A stretch of DNA of 64,000 nt from Tetracentron sinense (GCA_015143295.1 CM026551.1:47790034-47854033); one strand, 5' to 3'; counted from the first letter of the stretch, positions 43,212 to 55,480 are shown. The notes: generated by a model not told the origin, from the sequence alone. Made by a program: numbers and translations.

Positions 43212-45657
43212 ATGCCATCCGGGAATTCTCTGAATGCTCAATTATCGAAGAAGACATCAATTTTTGGTCTGAAACTATGGGTATTAATTGGTATATGTGT
43301 TGGTGCTTTTATCATGTTGATCCTCTCTATCTTATGTATATGGGTTTCATCGCGGAGAAAATCGAGGAGGACAATAGACAAGTTCTCGCTTTCCCAAATA
43401 CCCAATGTCTCAAAGGAAATCAAAGTTGACCGGGTTGGGGTTCACAATTTCCATGACCATCGTGAAGGTGTTTTTCTCACAGTTCATGATAAATTGAGTG
43501 ACAAGGATTCGGATAAAATGTTATTTCATTTGGGTCTGAGTAAATCGAGTGAGGCAGATAATATCAGCCAGTGCAGCTCGATTTATCAGCTTGAGAGAGG
43601 CTGTAGTTCGCAGTCAGGGGAGGAAGGAAGCTTTGGGATTGTTCACAAGCAATCCTTGTTGTCATATGGACTTGCATCAGCCTCTCCTTTAATTGGTTTG
43701 CCTGAAGTCTCGCATCTTGGGTGGGGTCACTGGTTTACTCTCAGGGATCTTGAGTTGGCGACAAATCGTTTCTCCGCAGAGAATGTGCTTGGTGAGGGTG
43801 GATACGGGGTAGTTTATAAGGGCCGGCTGGTTAATGGAACTGAAGTAGCAGTGAAGAAACTCCTTAACAATCTGTAAGGACACTTCAAATGCATTTAATC
43901 ATTTAAAATAAAAAACTGGTCTTTTGTTGATAAAAAAAAAAACTTGTCTTTTACCTTTAGGTGGTGCTTCATTGAATTTTTTTGTGATTGTTCTCCAGAG
44001 GGCAGGCAGAGAAGGAATTTAGAGTTGAAGTGGAGGCTATAGGTCATGTAAGGCATAAGAATCTTGTGCGGCTTTTGGGCTATTGTATTGAAGGAATTCA
44101 TAGGTAAGATACTTTCCTTCTTGTTATTTCTTTTTCTCTTCACTTTATTAATATCGGTAGCAGTAGTAGTTGATTTGTGTAAACAAGGCTCTATATTACC
44201 GAATTTTTTCATTACTTTTTATTCATGCAACTTGTAAACAAAGGATTCCCTACCTCTCCCATTCTTTTGTGCTCAATCTGGCGTATGGTTTTGAGTCCAA
44301 TAGCTGAGGTTATGATGCTAATAGGTTTCTATGATATAGGATGCTGGTGTATGAGTATGTGAACAATGGAAATTTAGAACAGTGGCTTCATGGAGCTATG
44401 TGCCAACACGGCTCCCTTACTTGGGAGGCCCGCATGAAGGTTGTCCTCGGTACTGCTAAGGCGTAAGCTCATCTCTCCGACTCCAAACTGTTTGCAAAAC
44501 TACTTTTAGCCTCTCTAGTCTATAGTATTTAGATTCATGTAATCGGGCTTAAAAGTCCACTGCTGAAGGTTTGAACAATATGATGAAATGGTGTTTGTTT
44601 TTTCTTGCATAATGAATTGCAGTCTTGCCTACTTGCATGAAGCAATAGAACCAAAAGTCGTTCACCGAGACATAAAATCGAGCAATATCTTGGTTGATGA
44701 AGAGTTCAATCCCAAAGTTTCTGATTTCGGATTGGCCAAGCTCTTGGGTTCAGGAAAAAGTCACGTTACGACCAGAGTAATGGGAACCTTTGGGTACATC
44801 TACATTGTTATCTTAATTCCCCTTTTTTTGGTTTCTTGTATGTTTGTTATACTCTCCATCCTGGTGAGACAATTTCCGACAGGAAGTGTACTCTTTTGGT
44901 TGAATTCTCAAAATGCCAGGGTTTCTTATGTGTAATTCAGGTATGTGGCACCTGAATATGCTAATACTGGTTTGTTAAATGAGAAGAGTGATGTTTACAG
45001 TTTTGGTGTTCTCCTCCTAGAAGCAGTTACTGGCAGGGATCCCGTGGACTATGGAAGACCTGCTAATGAGGTACCTTTTTTTTTTGGAACCAAAAATAGA
45101 GTCTTCTTTTTGGTTGCCTACGGAAAACGATAAATATTAACTTGTACAAAAGCAACATATAAGCATCACTGCCGCTGCTTATTGCAGGTTAATCTTGTTG
45201 AGTGGCTTAAAATTATGGTAGGGACCAGAAGAGCTGAGGAAGTCATGGACCCAATCCTTGAAGTTAGACCCACGACACGGGCTCTTAAACGTGCCCTTCT
45301 CATTGCACTGAGATGTGTTGATCCTGACTCGGACAAAAGACCAAAAATGGGCCAGGTTGTTCGAATGCTTGAAGCTGACGAGTTCCCATTTCGCGAGGTA
45401 ATGATCAATGAATTGACTAAATATGAGAGAAATCATTTACTTCCATCACTTATAGATTCTCCTTATCTGATTATGGGGTCTATTGAAGCTTATTTTTCTG
45501 ACTTACTACAATCTTTCTTTTGCAGGATCGGAGGAACAGGAAGAGTCGTACAACTAGCATGGAAATTGAATCCATGAAGGAGTGTTCTGGTTCAACTGAC
45601 AAGGAAAACAAGGCAGAGGCATCAGAGAGCCATACAGCGGAGAGATTTCATAGCTAA
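43212..45657 (+). CDS. Receptor-like Ser/Thr protein kinase (At1g01540/At2g42960/At5g18500 group)
   Basis: Seven coding exons join in frame: 43212-43873, 43999-44103, 44340-44462, 44623-44793, 44941-45070, 45188-45397 and 45526-45657 (1533 nt, 510 aa). All have GT-AG borders. The short N-terminus ([12 protein letters not shown]) is followed by one membrane helix (about residues 20-42) and a basic stop-transfer (RRKSRR), with no large ectodomain or signal peptide. A Ser-rich linker and the family phrase [15 protein letters not shown] lead into the kinase: [36 protein letters not shown]. All catalytic residues are present, so it should be active. The Met at 43212 fits family length. An upstream in-frame Met at 43140 would add 24 residues. 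Relatives act at the plasma membrane; the ligand and substrate are unknown. Confidence 0.93.
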
Positions 45658-46330
45658 GACTGACAGTTGGAACCTGACCCGAATGAATAATTTCCTTCTT
45701 GCCTTTCAGGTTTAAAGATCTCAGTAACCCACCAAAAGATCAAAATACAGTTCAAAATTCGGTGTCAGAAAAGTTGCCTTGGTTAAAAGAGCAATCAGGA
45801 TTAGGATTGCCCATCTAGATTCTTGGAGTGCTGGTTGTTGTTTCAGTACCATAAATTAGAAGGCATAACCATGGGAAGTATGAAGAAGGGTGCCTTCAAT
45901 TCTGTGGTTACTTGCAGTACCCAAAAAGCAGGAGAAAGAAAAAAGACCAAAAAAAGGAATTCTTGTACAGATATTTTTCAGGGATCAAAGGGGCATCTTG
46001 GCTTTCATACATGATTTCTTTCTTCTTCTTCTTTTTTCTTCATGTTTTCTTTACATTCATTTGCTGTTCTTAGGATGGTGAATGACTCAATATAGTTTTC
46101 ACTTTTTTCTTTTTTTCATCTACTACTCTCTCTCATTAGTTATTAAAGAATATAATCATTAATCATCTCCTTTCTCTTTATCTTTTGCTGTAATGGGTTG
46201 CCTTCTTGTGGTAGAATGATGCTTATTCCATTCTATCTTTATCTTTTCAGCTTTTTCTTGCATCTGGTTTGGAGAAGATGGATTGCCTTTCTATTTTCTT
46301 TTCTTGCCATCTCTGGTGATTTCATAGAAA
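45658..46330 (+). other. 3'UTR and 3' flank of the kinase gene
   Basis: T-rich sequence with aataaa-like signals near 46328. Short ORFs here are not supported as genes. Confidence 0.5.
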
Positions 46331-46501
46331 TAAATTATCCTCCCAACTGAAGTTAATTCACTGGAAAATACTGTTTGATTGAACCCCGGAACAATGTTTT
46401 CAAAACCGAATCGGAATTGAACCGGTGAGCTGATTGGTTCACTGATTTACACTAATGGGTTTCAATCTGTACAAAGAATATCTATTAACCAAATAAATTA
46501 A

Positions 46502-47791
46502 GGATGGTGTTATGTGCACACCAATATTTGATGACCACCCCATTTTTTTGAAATTGATGACTGCACACCATTAGTTTATTAAAATTTTAAATGTACATCA
46601 AAATAAATAAAAATACTTACAAAATTTATAGTTACACACCAAACTTTAAATTTATTAATAATAAGAAGGGAAGTGCTACTCTGCGTACACGCGTTCCACC
46701 CACTGGAATGCGTACGTGCCCACTGCCCACCACACGTCAATTTTCAAACTTTTTAATTACGATTAAGTTTAACTAATATGATTATTAAAAAAAAAAACTA
46801 AGGTTAGATGAATGAACCCTAGGGGTGAACCTTAACCACACTTAATGACTGTTAACTAACTTGAGGTTATTTTTAAAAAAACCAAAGTTAGATAGATGAA
46901 CCCAAGGGGTGAGTGAATCTTAACAACAGTTAATGAGTCTTGACTAACCTGAGGTTATTTTTCTAAAAACTAAGGTTAGATGGATAAACCCTAAGGGTGA
47001 GTGAATCTTAACCACAGTTAATGAGTATTAACTGACCTAAGATTATTTTTCTAAAACCCAAATGATGAATCCTAGGAGTGAGCAAATTTTAACCACAGTT
47101 AAATGAAAGTTAAAAGGGACACATGGCATCTCGTGAAGGCGTGCGAACGCGCCTGCACAAAGAATCATTCTCCTTATAAGAATAGAGGATAATTCTAACT
47201 TCACTTTAATTTGAGAGTCACCTTTTTTTTTTTTTGGTCACTAATTGAGAGTCACTTTACCCAAGAATAAATAATGCAATCACCACTTGTTTAATTAAAG
47301 AGTTTGAATTTCTCATTTACTATTTATGAGTAATAATCTATGCAAGTACGCTATGGTGGTGTACCAAATTTTCTATACAATTGATCTAATTTTTTCTCTT
47401 ATTTTTATCAATTTCTCTTACTTAAATAACGGAAACTTCAAATAATCAAAAGTTGTCAAACAAATAATTAAATTTTCAATAGCTATTGATTAAACAAAGA
47501 GAATCAAAGACATGAGAAATTATATAATTAATTTTTAATAAAATGAATAAAATATTAAATAAAAAAATCTATCAAACTAAAAACTGAGAACATGATAAAA
47601 TTTTGGTTAATGGAGAAATGATGACTAATTGAGACCATAGAGAGGTGATGACGAAGAGAGAAGAAGTCAGGTTGAAAAATAAATTAATTAGAAATGGGGT
47701 GCACATATAAAAATATAGAGAACTTCAAAATATACGAAAATTATTAAATGGGGTGTAGTCATCAAATATTGGTGTGCACATAACACCATCC
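46502..47791. mobile_element. Tourist-like (PIF/Harbinger-type) element with TAA target duplication
   Basis: Terminal inverted repeats of about 43 bp: 'ggatggtgttatgtgcaca' at the left and 'tgtgcacataacaccatcc' at the right, continuing through 'ccaatatttgatgac'. It is flanked by TAA at 46499-46501 and 47792-47794. A 3-bp TWA duplication is diagnostic of PIF/Harbinger. There is no transposase ORF. A MITE M1-type element with tandem amplification is nested at about 46665-47170. Confidence 0.8.
46795..47105. repeat. Tandem repeat of about 86 bp inside a MITE
   Basis: About 3.5 units, each containing 'aaggttagat.gat.aaccc', 'ggtgagtgaatcttaaccacagttaatgag' in shorter matching pieces, and 'gaggttattttt'. 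The unit is the central part of MITE M1 (compare 2580-2680). The outer parts 'gggacacatgg' and 'aaagaatca' mark the right end of that MITE. Confidence 0.7.
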
Positions 47792-48219
47792 TAAATGGGT
47801 AATTAATATTTTCTCAAAGAAATTCAATTCTAGCTAGAATTATTTCTAAAACTAATTGTTTCTCAAACTATTTATAGTTTCTTATGATGTAATAGTTGCA
47901 TGTTATTGTAATTTTTAATAAGAAAAATAAAATGAAAATTATGATATTTATGCAATTTTCTCAAATCCACTGCCCATGCAATTTTTTATCAAACTAATAA
48001 ACTTCTGAAAATATGAGGTAATGTAGATTTTCATTTGCTTGGAATTCGTTTATAATACTTTCTTTTCAGATTTACCATGTTTGTAATCTTAAACACACCC
48101 TTAGCAGTCTAGCAAGAACAGTGAAGGTGTGCCCCTCAAACTTCTTCTCTTTTGAAAATTAGACCGGTCAGATTACAGTCGGGGAGAGAGAGGAGGGGGT
48201 GTACTGAAATGTGAGAGAG

Positions 48220-48379
48220 TAGCCCACCTGGTTTTGCTCCAGTGGTTGGACTATCCCCTTTTGGAATAGAGGACTCAGTTTCGAGTCTCGATGTGATAGT
48301 TGAGAGACCCACAATGTGTACTGACCTAACTCTTAACCTACACCTGCTAGCCTAGATAAATGATTGAAACCTACCAAAA
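48220..48379 (+). mobile_element. Complete tRNA-derived SINE with 12-bp target duplication
   Basis: aatgtgagagag occurs at 48208-48219 and 48380-48391. Between them lie 160 bp with an A-box-like gctccagtggttgg, a B-box-like gtttcgagtctcg, a non-tRNA body and a short A-rich end (accaaaaa). All elements of an L1-mobilised SINE are visible. Confidence 0.8.
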
Positions 48380-48437
48380 AATGTGAGAGAGAAAGGAGGG
48401 AGGGGGTTATATATTCTAAATTCCTAACAAAGTAACA

Positions 48438-48618
48438 ATTTTTTTTTTTTTTTGGAAAATCGGGGTATCCTCAACCGTTTGGGTCAGGAGTGGACTAATC
48501 TCCAAGGGTGCGAAGGGAGCCCGCAACCTGCCACACTAGGAAAGTCCGGGAAAATCCCATGCAGGGCTGGCCCCAAGGGGGGAGTGAGAAGTTGAACCAG
48601 CGGGTTTTACCAATTTTT
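48438..48618 (-). mobile_element. A-tailed SINE-like repeat (family S2), copy 2
   Basis: A T tract of about 17-19 leads into the same body as 34172-34345 ('gtttgggtcagga', 'gggtgcga', 'cccgcaacctgccaca', 'gggctggcccc'). A possible target duplication caatttttt surrounds it. On the minus strand the 5' part holds a weak B box (ggttcaactt). Confidence 0.55.
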
Positions 48619-49324
48619 TCAATCCACTAGGGGTTTGAATATTTTTCGGTTTTGGGAGTGGTTAAAACCGGTTTCACCAGTTCAACTGGCTGGTCCGATT
48701 TTGATAATACTGCCTTGGAATTGCACAATGGGATGCTCCTAATTGGATCGTTAACCCAATAAGTAAAGTGTGATTATTTTAAATAGTTCTTATAAAGAAG
48801 AACAATTCTCTAGAGTCTCTCTCTCCTCTCACAAACCCTACATTATTGGTGTTAGGCTCTTCCACTTCCATATTGGAATCTGGATCACGAGGTCTGGATT
48901 TGTATCCATAGCCCTAGTCATTGTTAGAGATCGATCCTCAATGATCCATCTTCCTCTCCGTGTGAAAAAAGTCAAAATTGTAAGTTTGTACATTTTCTCG
49001 ATACGAAGACAAGATCGACAAATGATTTTCCTTGCGATTTTACATCCACTATGCAAAGATTACAAATATGCCCGCAACTAAGGACTTGTATAGAATCCCA
49101 AACCGACTAGAACGATAGTGATATAGACCTGATCAATATAACAAAAGCCCTAGGATTGATGGAACGTGTCAAATCAAGTTCTATATCTATTTAAGACCGT
49201 AATAGACCATCATGCTTCTGCAGCTGTTGTTCTTGGCGACTTTTACTCTAGGTAGTTTTCATCCTAGCGAGTAGCCCTTTTTCCTTCATGAGATGGCTCA
49301 CAATATGCTTTAGGTAGTCCTTTC
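48619..49324. other. Intergenic DNA with a repeat shared across the next element
   Basis: About 49125-49205 ('gatcaatataacaaaagccc ... caaatcaagttc') is echoed at about 55610-55690, on the other side of the LTR element and in the same orientation. The 103-codon ORF at 48770 has no recognised domain. Confidence 0.4.
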
Positions 49325-50057
49325 TGTAAAGGATAAAATTCGTAATTAATCTGTGTGTTGTGACTACAATCATGTTTTTGGTGTTATAACAGTAGAGACG
49401 AGCTCGTGTGTGTTTTTTTAATACTTATTCATTGTGTGCATGACAACGGACTCGTTGTGCTCTGCACAACGAGAACGTTGTCTCCTGGACAACGAAACCG
49501 TGCTTTAGTCGATAGCGAGACCGACTATCAGGACCCGATCCTCAGGAGGCGATTATTTGTCTTTGACGTTAGGTGGAAAGCACTGTCTTAGCATTTATTG
49601 CTAGTCACTTCAGATGAGTTTTCGACCCGAAACCGACTTAAAAATTGTAGGCTCCCGCGTATAAATACTTAATGCTCCAGATATGTTTGACATATTTGGT
49701 AATGAGTCTAAAGCTAATGGCATGGTCATCCATAGCCATCGATGGTCATCTATGGACATCTTGAGCTTAACCTATAAATACCTCCGGTGACCCAGTGTAT
49801 CAGGATCCAGAGAGATCAAATAATTTCTAGCATATATCCGGAAACTTACTACAGAATTTTCATCAAAAGATCATTTCTCTCAGTGTTTCAATACTATAGT
49901 GTTTTACTATTGACCATCTCTTTCGTTTACTGACTTTATCATCAGAGTATATTTCAGGATGCACACCCGACTCCTTTTCTTTTGCAGGTGAAGTGTTTTT
50001 GATTTCTACCATCTAGCAGCTACTGACGCGTGGCGAGTCCGGGGATTTTCCCCTTCA
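49325..50057 (+). repeat. 5' LTR of the deleted element
   Basis: 733 bp, TGTAAAGG to CCCCTTCA. TATAAATA at about 49773-49780 is the likely promoter. It lacks a 48-bp CAACG-type segment that is present in the right LTR. Confidence 0.88.
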
Positions 50058-50058
50058 A

Positions 50059-50075
50059 ATTGGCGCCATCTGTGG
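50059..50075 (+). promoter_or_regulatory. Primer-binding site of the deleted element
   Basis: attggcgccatctgtggg follows the LTR edge and matches the PBS of the young element except for one base. Confidence 0.75.
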
Positions 50076-50159
50076 GAAGCTTTTTTCTTTCTCTGAACCC
50101 CCATATTATACAAAGTAATAAGTTGACTCGAACCCTCCCTTTGCTCATCTTTCTCACCA

Positions 50160-50662
50160 TGGCCAATCAAAACCCTGCGTCTCTAATGGATGAGCAAACT
50201 CTAGAGCCAGAAATATCGCAAGCAGAGCAGATGATCATGCTGTTGCAATATCAGCAATCCATCTTAACGCAACTAACCAGTCAGTAGCAATTGTTGCAAG
50301 AGCGTATCGATACATGGGCACAAGGTTTAAATAAATCAAATCACGCTTTCATCCAGGGTAGAGTTCCTCAGGCAACAAAGCGACGTCTCTCTTCCAGGTG
50401 AGCTAAGCCAGTGATGTTCACGGCCCACCATTCGGTGATTATGAGAGCCATAGAAGATGATCCAAATTTCGAATGGCCTACTCGTGAGAGTTGTAATGTC
50501 ACCAGGGGGCCACGAGCGCGAGAGTATTGCCGATATCATAGAAGCCATGGTCATACGACTAACCAGTGTGATGATTTGAAAACTTATTTGGAGAGGTTAG
50601 CGCAAGAAGGTTTTTTGAACAAATATATGCTTCCTAACGATGAATCACCAGAGAATCCATGA
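50160..50662 (+). pseudogene. gag remnant with internal deletion
   Basis: It starts MANQNPASLMDEQ, then QYQQSILTQLTSQ, matching the first 90 residues of the intact gag. A TAG (from CAG by comparison) follows. After a second stop the sequence jumps to the zinc-knuckle region (EYCRYHRSHGHTTNQC, then YLERLAQEGFL), with the whole capsid domain missing, and ends at TGA 50660-50662. No protease or pol follows; about 0.9 kb of unassigned sequence separates it from the antisense remnant. Confidence 0.85.
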
Positions 50663-51560
50663 ACTGCAAGAGTTGTTCAAACCTTGACAGATGTTGTTTT
50701 TTGTTTTTTTGTATGCTTGGTTGGGGCTGTCAGATCAGTCAAGGGGCTTCTAGAACATTGCCTGAGATATTGTCAGGCTTTATATGTTGATATTATGCGT
50801 ATCTAACAACTTTTCTTTTTACCAAATATTGTGAAACATGTACACTCCGGTATTCTATCATCTTCTGAGGCACTATGTGCAAAATGACTAAGCAGAAAAA
50901 GCAAGTGCAAGCGTATTCACACTATCATAGAATTGTCCTCGTTGTCTCCATCTTAGACTCGTTGACACGATCTTGCTAACATAAACTCATTCTTGTTGTC
51001 TATCTTATCCTGGTGTTCAATGCATTTTCAGCGTAATCAGTGATTGACAAACAAGAGTGATCTCCAATAATACGAGTATAGCGTAACAAAGATAAGATCT
51101 AGAGATACCAAGGTCAGTGATAGTTATGTTACTTCAGCTTCCATTTAGCTCATCAATTTTGCATCATTTTTCGTTAGTGCATGAGGTCGTCTCTATGAGT
51201 AATCGAATGATAGAATATCATAAATGTGCTATCAAATGACTGATCATCAAATCTTTAATACTCACGTGAGGCATCTGTGAATCCATCAGCGCCATTGTCT
51301 CAGGCAAACTAGTGGTCTGCAATGCTATCTGAGCCCGTTACCATAATGCCGTACTACGGGTCCCTTAAAGATTTGGGATAAATAGTTTGTATAGCGCTAG
51401 GCATGGTGTTTTATCTCTTCGATATAGTCATGCGTCATTTCCTGGGTGTGCGAGTTCCAATAGCTTTCCATTGTGTCCATACTAAGCGTTTATTGTCATG
51501 CATTCACAAGAGTATGAATTACTTTATATCATTTTCCTGTAATATATGCGTATTATCTGC
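50663..51560. other. Spacer of the deleted element
   Basis: It replaces pol. There is no homology to pol that I can see, and only short ORFs. Confidence 0.5.
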
Positions 51561-51669
51561 CTTTTGTGCAAATGTCTCAAAAAGTGCAATACAGTGAACG
51601 AAACATATGTACCAAAAACTATTTCACTTATGAAAAAATTTACAACGAAGTAAAGCGATAACAGGCAAA

Positions 51670-53916
51670 GCTATACAATGGGATCATCATCTATCGTAAC
51701 CATTACAGTAGTAAGCTTCAATGGAGAATCGGTAGGCTAAGTAGGTGTATCAAGAGTTGGCTTAGTGGGTAGAAGAGATTCTTTAATTTCTTTGACTTCA
51801 CCATGCTAAGTATCTTCTTGAGCATCTTCCTGAGCAGTGGTCTCAGACTGAGAATCGGTTAGTCTTCCTTGTTCTCGGAGTTGCCTCATTATTATGTCTT
51901 TAGTCTTTCTCCGGTCTTCATCTATCAGCTGATCTATCTGTGTTTGGAAGTGGATGCGGAGAGTTTCAGTTAGAGCCTCTTTTGCGGCCTTGATCTCTTT
52001 CTCCTTTATAGCATTTGCCTCCTCAAGCTGCTTCGCCAGGGTTTCTTTTTCTCCTCAGATGTTCGAGCTATCTGCGCAGCGTATTGGAGATCTCGTCTAG
52101 TTCGCTGCTCTGGAAGATGATTATTTCAACCTGTTCCAGTGCTTTCTTCTCTCATTCTTCAGCTTTATGAGCTTCTTGTTGAGTTGCGTCTCGTTGTGCG
52201 ATTGTTGAGGAGAGTTTGACTTCAACATTTTTTAATTCTGCCTGCATCTTCGCTAGTTCATAGTTTAGCATCTTTGCCTTTCTGCCTTTGTCTTCTCCAT
52301 ATCGAAGACTCTCTCCTTTAGTCCAGTGGATGTATTTCTGATGTTATTATAGTCTTCATACACCCCTGCAAGCATATTGCTCATCTAAAAGAGAAGAATG
52401 TTATTAGTATGGAGGTGTGTAGGTTGGCTACAAATCTGTATAAATAGAAGTACAATCCATACCATGGCAATAGCTCGGGTGGCAGCACCGAACTTCCCCA
52501 TGAAGTGCATATTTCTCGTTGTGGCGATGTCTTCGGGTAACCTCATTGCGAATAGCATGGATGTGGTTATAAAATCACGATCCATCGCTGTGTGAGCAAC
52601 GGTAGGATGTGTGTATCCGCATGGGAAGATGAGATTCCATTCTTCGGTAGATTTTTCTGTTGTGGATTTTTCTCGTTGTGGAGTAGAAGATGAAGCAACG
52701 TTGGGATAAGGAGCAACAGCACTAGCAGGAGTAAGCAAAGGGGTCAGAGCCGTGGTATTGATAGTCTTCATTCTGGTAACCAAAGATTGGTCATCTTCTA
52801 GTAAGTCGTCTGAGCCAAAAAGTTCTTCTTTCTATCTCTCTCGGGTGAAATAGCGGTTGTGGCGGCCCTCTCTTTTCCTTGTTGTTCTCAAAGCTTTTGG
52901 TCATATTCTGCTTCTCGTCTAGCTTGTTTTGCTCTTAGTGTTTTGAGGGCTGTTTCTCTTTCTCTCTTCTTCTCCGTTGTGGTAAGGCGGGGAGGACGGG
53001 TTGATCGTGGAGCTCATGGTGCTCTGTGTAGTAATGGCATACGTTCAGCCATTCTTTCTCTAACCCGTTGTTCAGGTGCAGTAATATTAAACTCTTGAAG
53101 AGTGATATCCACAGCAAATGTAGACTTAGGAGCTGGTAGTGGCCTCCAAGTGATATATTCGTCCCATTTCTCTTTACGGATATCTCGTAAAGGTTGTTCT
53201 TCCACAAGCGTAAGTTCAATGAATCGTGGTTTGGAGATTTCTGTGTAAAAGAAATTGTTATCAGTAGTGGCAGAAATGTATAAATATAGTAGTAGGAGTA
53301 GAGCAAAATCAGCAAACCTGAGGAGAATTTGTTAGGAACAGGACGGGCGATCTCATTTCTCCATGCACCGGAGATAATGAAGGGTAATTCTTTCCAGTCC
53401 CTTTCTATATTGGGGAGGGGTGTGAAGATATCAGGGATCTTGGGTTTCTGACTCTAAGTGAAGTAGGTATTGTCTCCATCCTTGGGGGTCCTTTCGGCAC
53501 TTCACAGCGTGACGGAAGTGGAAGACGTGTCTAGCCTCTATATTATATCCGTTTCTGTTGAATTTGGTCATCAGAGACATGTACTTATAAACTTTTGGGT
53601 GCATTTGTCCCGGGACTATTTGAAGAACAGCAAGGACGGAATCGACTATGGGGTCTTATGGAAATCGTAGTCCAGCTTCAAATTGAGCAAGGTAAACAGT
53701 AGTGCAGAAAGAACGATAGTCGGGATAGAAGTCTTCTTTGTTAAAATGAAGATAAACATAATGAAAAATTTCATATCGAGTTCTATAGTGGTCAAGAGCA
53801 TATTTGTATACTGGTTTTAGTTTGGGTTTGAAAGCAGTAGCGATTGCATCATGAGGAGTGTTACCGGACCAGCTGATTTCATCATCGCTGTCGATTCTAA
53901 CTATCTCAGCAGACAT
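51670..53916 (-). pseudogene. Antisense gene remnant, homologue of the 752-aa gene
   Basis: The minus-strand ATG at 53916 (MSAEIVRI) leads into a region matching the intact protein (YRTRYEIF, LHFNKED, VYLAQFEAGLRFP) and then a TAA where the intact gene has a Leu codon. Similarity continues past the stop (GQMHPKVYKYMSLM, IEARHVFHF), then in a shifted frame, then a second exon (KWDEYITWRPLP near 53150), an MRLPEDIA block near 52530 with a possible donor, and a degraded coiled-coil third exon (52380-51860). The exon order equals that of the intact gene. Several stops and frameshifts make it non-functional. Confidence 0.82.
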
Positions 53917-54190
53917 GGTACAAAAGTTAATGGAAGAGTGAAAACGAGTATAGAGGGAGACTCAGTAATATGCCAAGTGTGTTAAGGTGCAGAAAATTAG
54001 CAAAGGGCTAAAGACCAACAAACAACCAGTAGCTATGAATGAATGGAAAATTAGAGCAAATGACAGAGAAAGAAGTCTTACCAAAGCAGAATACGGTGCT
54101 AAGCAAGGAGCTGCAAATCGTCAGGAGGTGCGAATCCGGCAAAGTAACAGTGCAAAGTTGAGTAGAGAGCATGAGTTCTTCGCATTTCTA

Positions 54191-54198
54191 TTTTTATA
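54191..54198 (-). promoter_or_regulatory. TATA-like box of the antisense remnant
   Basis: On the minus strand TATAAAAA lies 282 bp upstream of the ATG at 53916. The intact gene has TATAAAA 276 bp upstream of its ATG. Confidence 0.5.
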
Positions 54199-54699
54199 GG
54201 CGATTCTAGAGTGCAAAGACGGGCATAGCCTCAATCGTGACCATACACGTGGGCAAATATAGGGGTAAGATAGTCATTTCCATAAATATTAAATATAGTG
54301 TGTCAAACTAATATTTCTTTAGGACGAAAGTAGTCTTCATCTCGGACATACACATCAGTGGTAGCCAGGGCATGATTGTCTTTTAAAGTCAGAGTAATCG
54401 TCAGAGCAAATGAAACGTCTCGAGTTTCATGCAAAAGTAATGATGACAATCTACCATACATTTAATGAGGCGTGATAGATTTTTGAACGTATTACGGCTG
54501 ACACGGCGGTACATCTTTGAGTATAATGCAAGTAAGAGATCAGTGACGACGAAGTATATACAATGAAGTAAAGAACGGAGAACAAAGAATGGAGAATGAA
54601 GCACAATCAACTTTTGTGACTTATGATATTCTTCTCCTGAAATGCTGAGAGGTTTATGACGCTTTGAACTACATTCAAAAACATCATAAAGGGGCTAAG

Positions 54700-55480
54700 T
54701 GTAAAGGATAAAATTCGTAATTAATCTGTGTGTTGTGACTACAATCATGTTTTTGGTGTTATAACAGTAGAGACGGGCTCGTGTGTGTGTTTTTTAATAC
54801 TTATTCGTTGTGTACATGACAATGGACTCGTTGTGCTTTGCACAACGAGAATGTTGTCTCCTAGACAACGAACTCATAGTCATCAAGACAACGATATCGT
54901 CTTCGTTGTGAACAATGAATCCGTGCTTTAGTCGACAGCGAGACCGACTATCAGGACCCGATCCTCAGGAGGTGATTATTTGTCTCTGATGTTAGGTGGA
55001 AAGCACTGTCCTAACATTTATTGTTAGTCACTTCAAATGGGTTTTCGACTTGAAACCGACTTAAAAATTGTAGGCTCCCGCGTATAAACACTTAATGCTC
55101 CAGATATGTCTGACATATTTGGTAATGAGTCTAAAGCTAATGACATGGTCATCCATAGCCATCGATGGTCATCTATGGACATTTTGAGCTTAACCAATAA
55201 ATACCCCCGGTGACCTAGTGTATCAGGGTTCAGAGAGATCAAATAATTTTTAGCATATATCCGAAAACTTAGTACAAAATTTTCATCAAAAGATCATTTC
55301 TCTCAGTGTTTCAATACTACAATGTTTTACTATTGACCATCTTTTTCGTTTACTAACTTTATCATAGGAGTATATTTCAAGGTGCACACTCGACTCATTT
55401 TCTTTTGCAGGTGAAGTGTTTTTGATCTCTACCATCTAGCAGCTACTGACGCGTGGCGAGTCCGGGGATTTTTCCCTTCA
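54700..55480 (+). repeat. 3' LTR of the deleted element
   Basis: 781 bp, TGTAAAGG to TTCCCTTCA. The TATA box of the left LTR is altered here (caataaata). Preceded by the PPT aaaggggctaag. Confidence 0.88.

Larger units (their letters stand above)
49325..55480 (+). mobile_element. Deleted Tat-like LTR retrotransposon lacking pol
   Basis: 6.16 kb in plus orientation: left LTR, PBS, a broken gag, no protease, RT, RNase H or integrase, a decayed antisense gene, PPT (aaaggggctaag) and right LTR. Flanks ctttc and ttttc may be a target duplication with one mutation. The LTR start (TGTAAAGGATAAAATTCG), CAACG/CGTTG clusters, PBS, PPT region and both genes are homologous to the 18191-29896 element, so the two belong to one family. 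The LTRs are visibly diverged (many substitutions and a 48-bp indel), so the insertion is much older. Confidence 0.88.

Noticed and set aside
48770..49081. 103-codon ORF as a gene
   Set aside because: No recognisable motif, no conserved neighbour, and the 'ctctctctc' leader is common in repeats. It may be part of an old LTR element.
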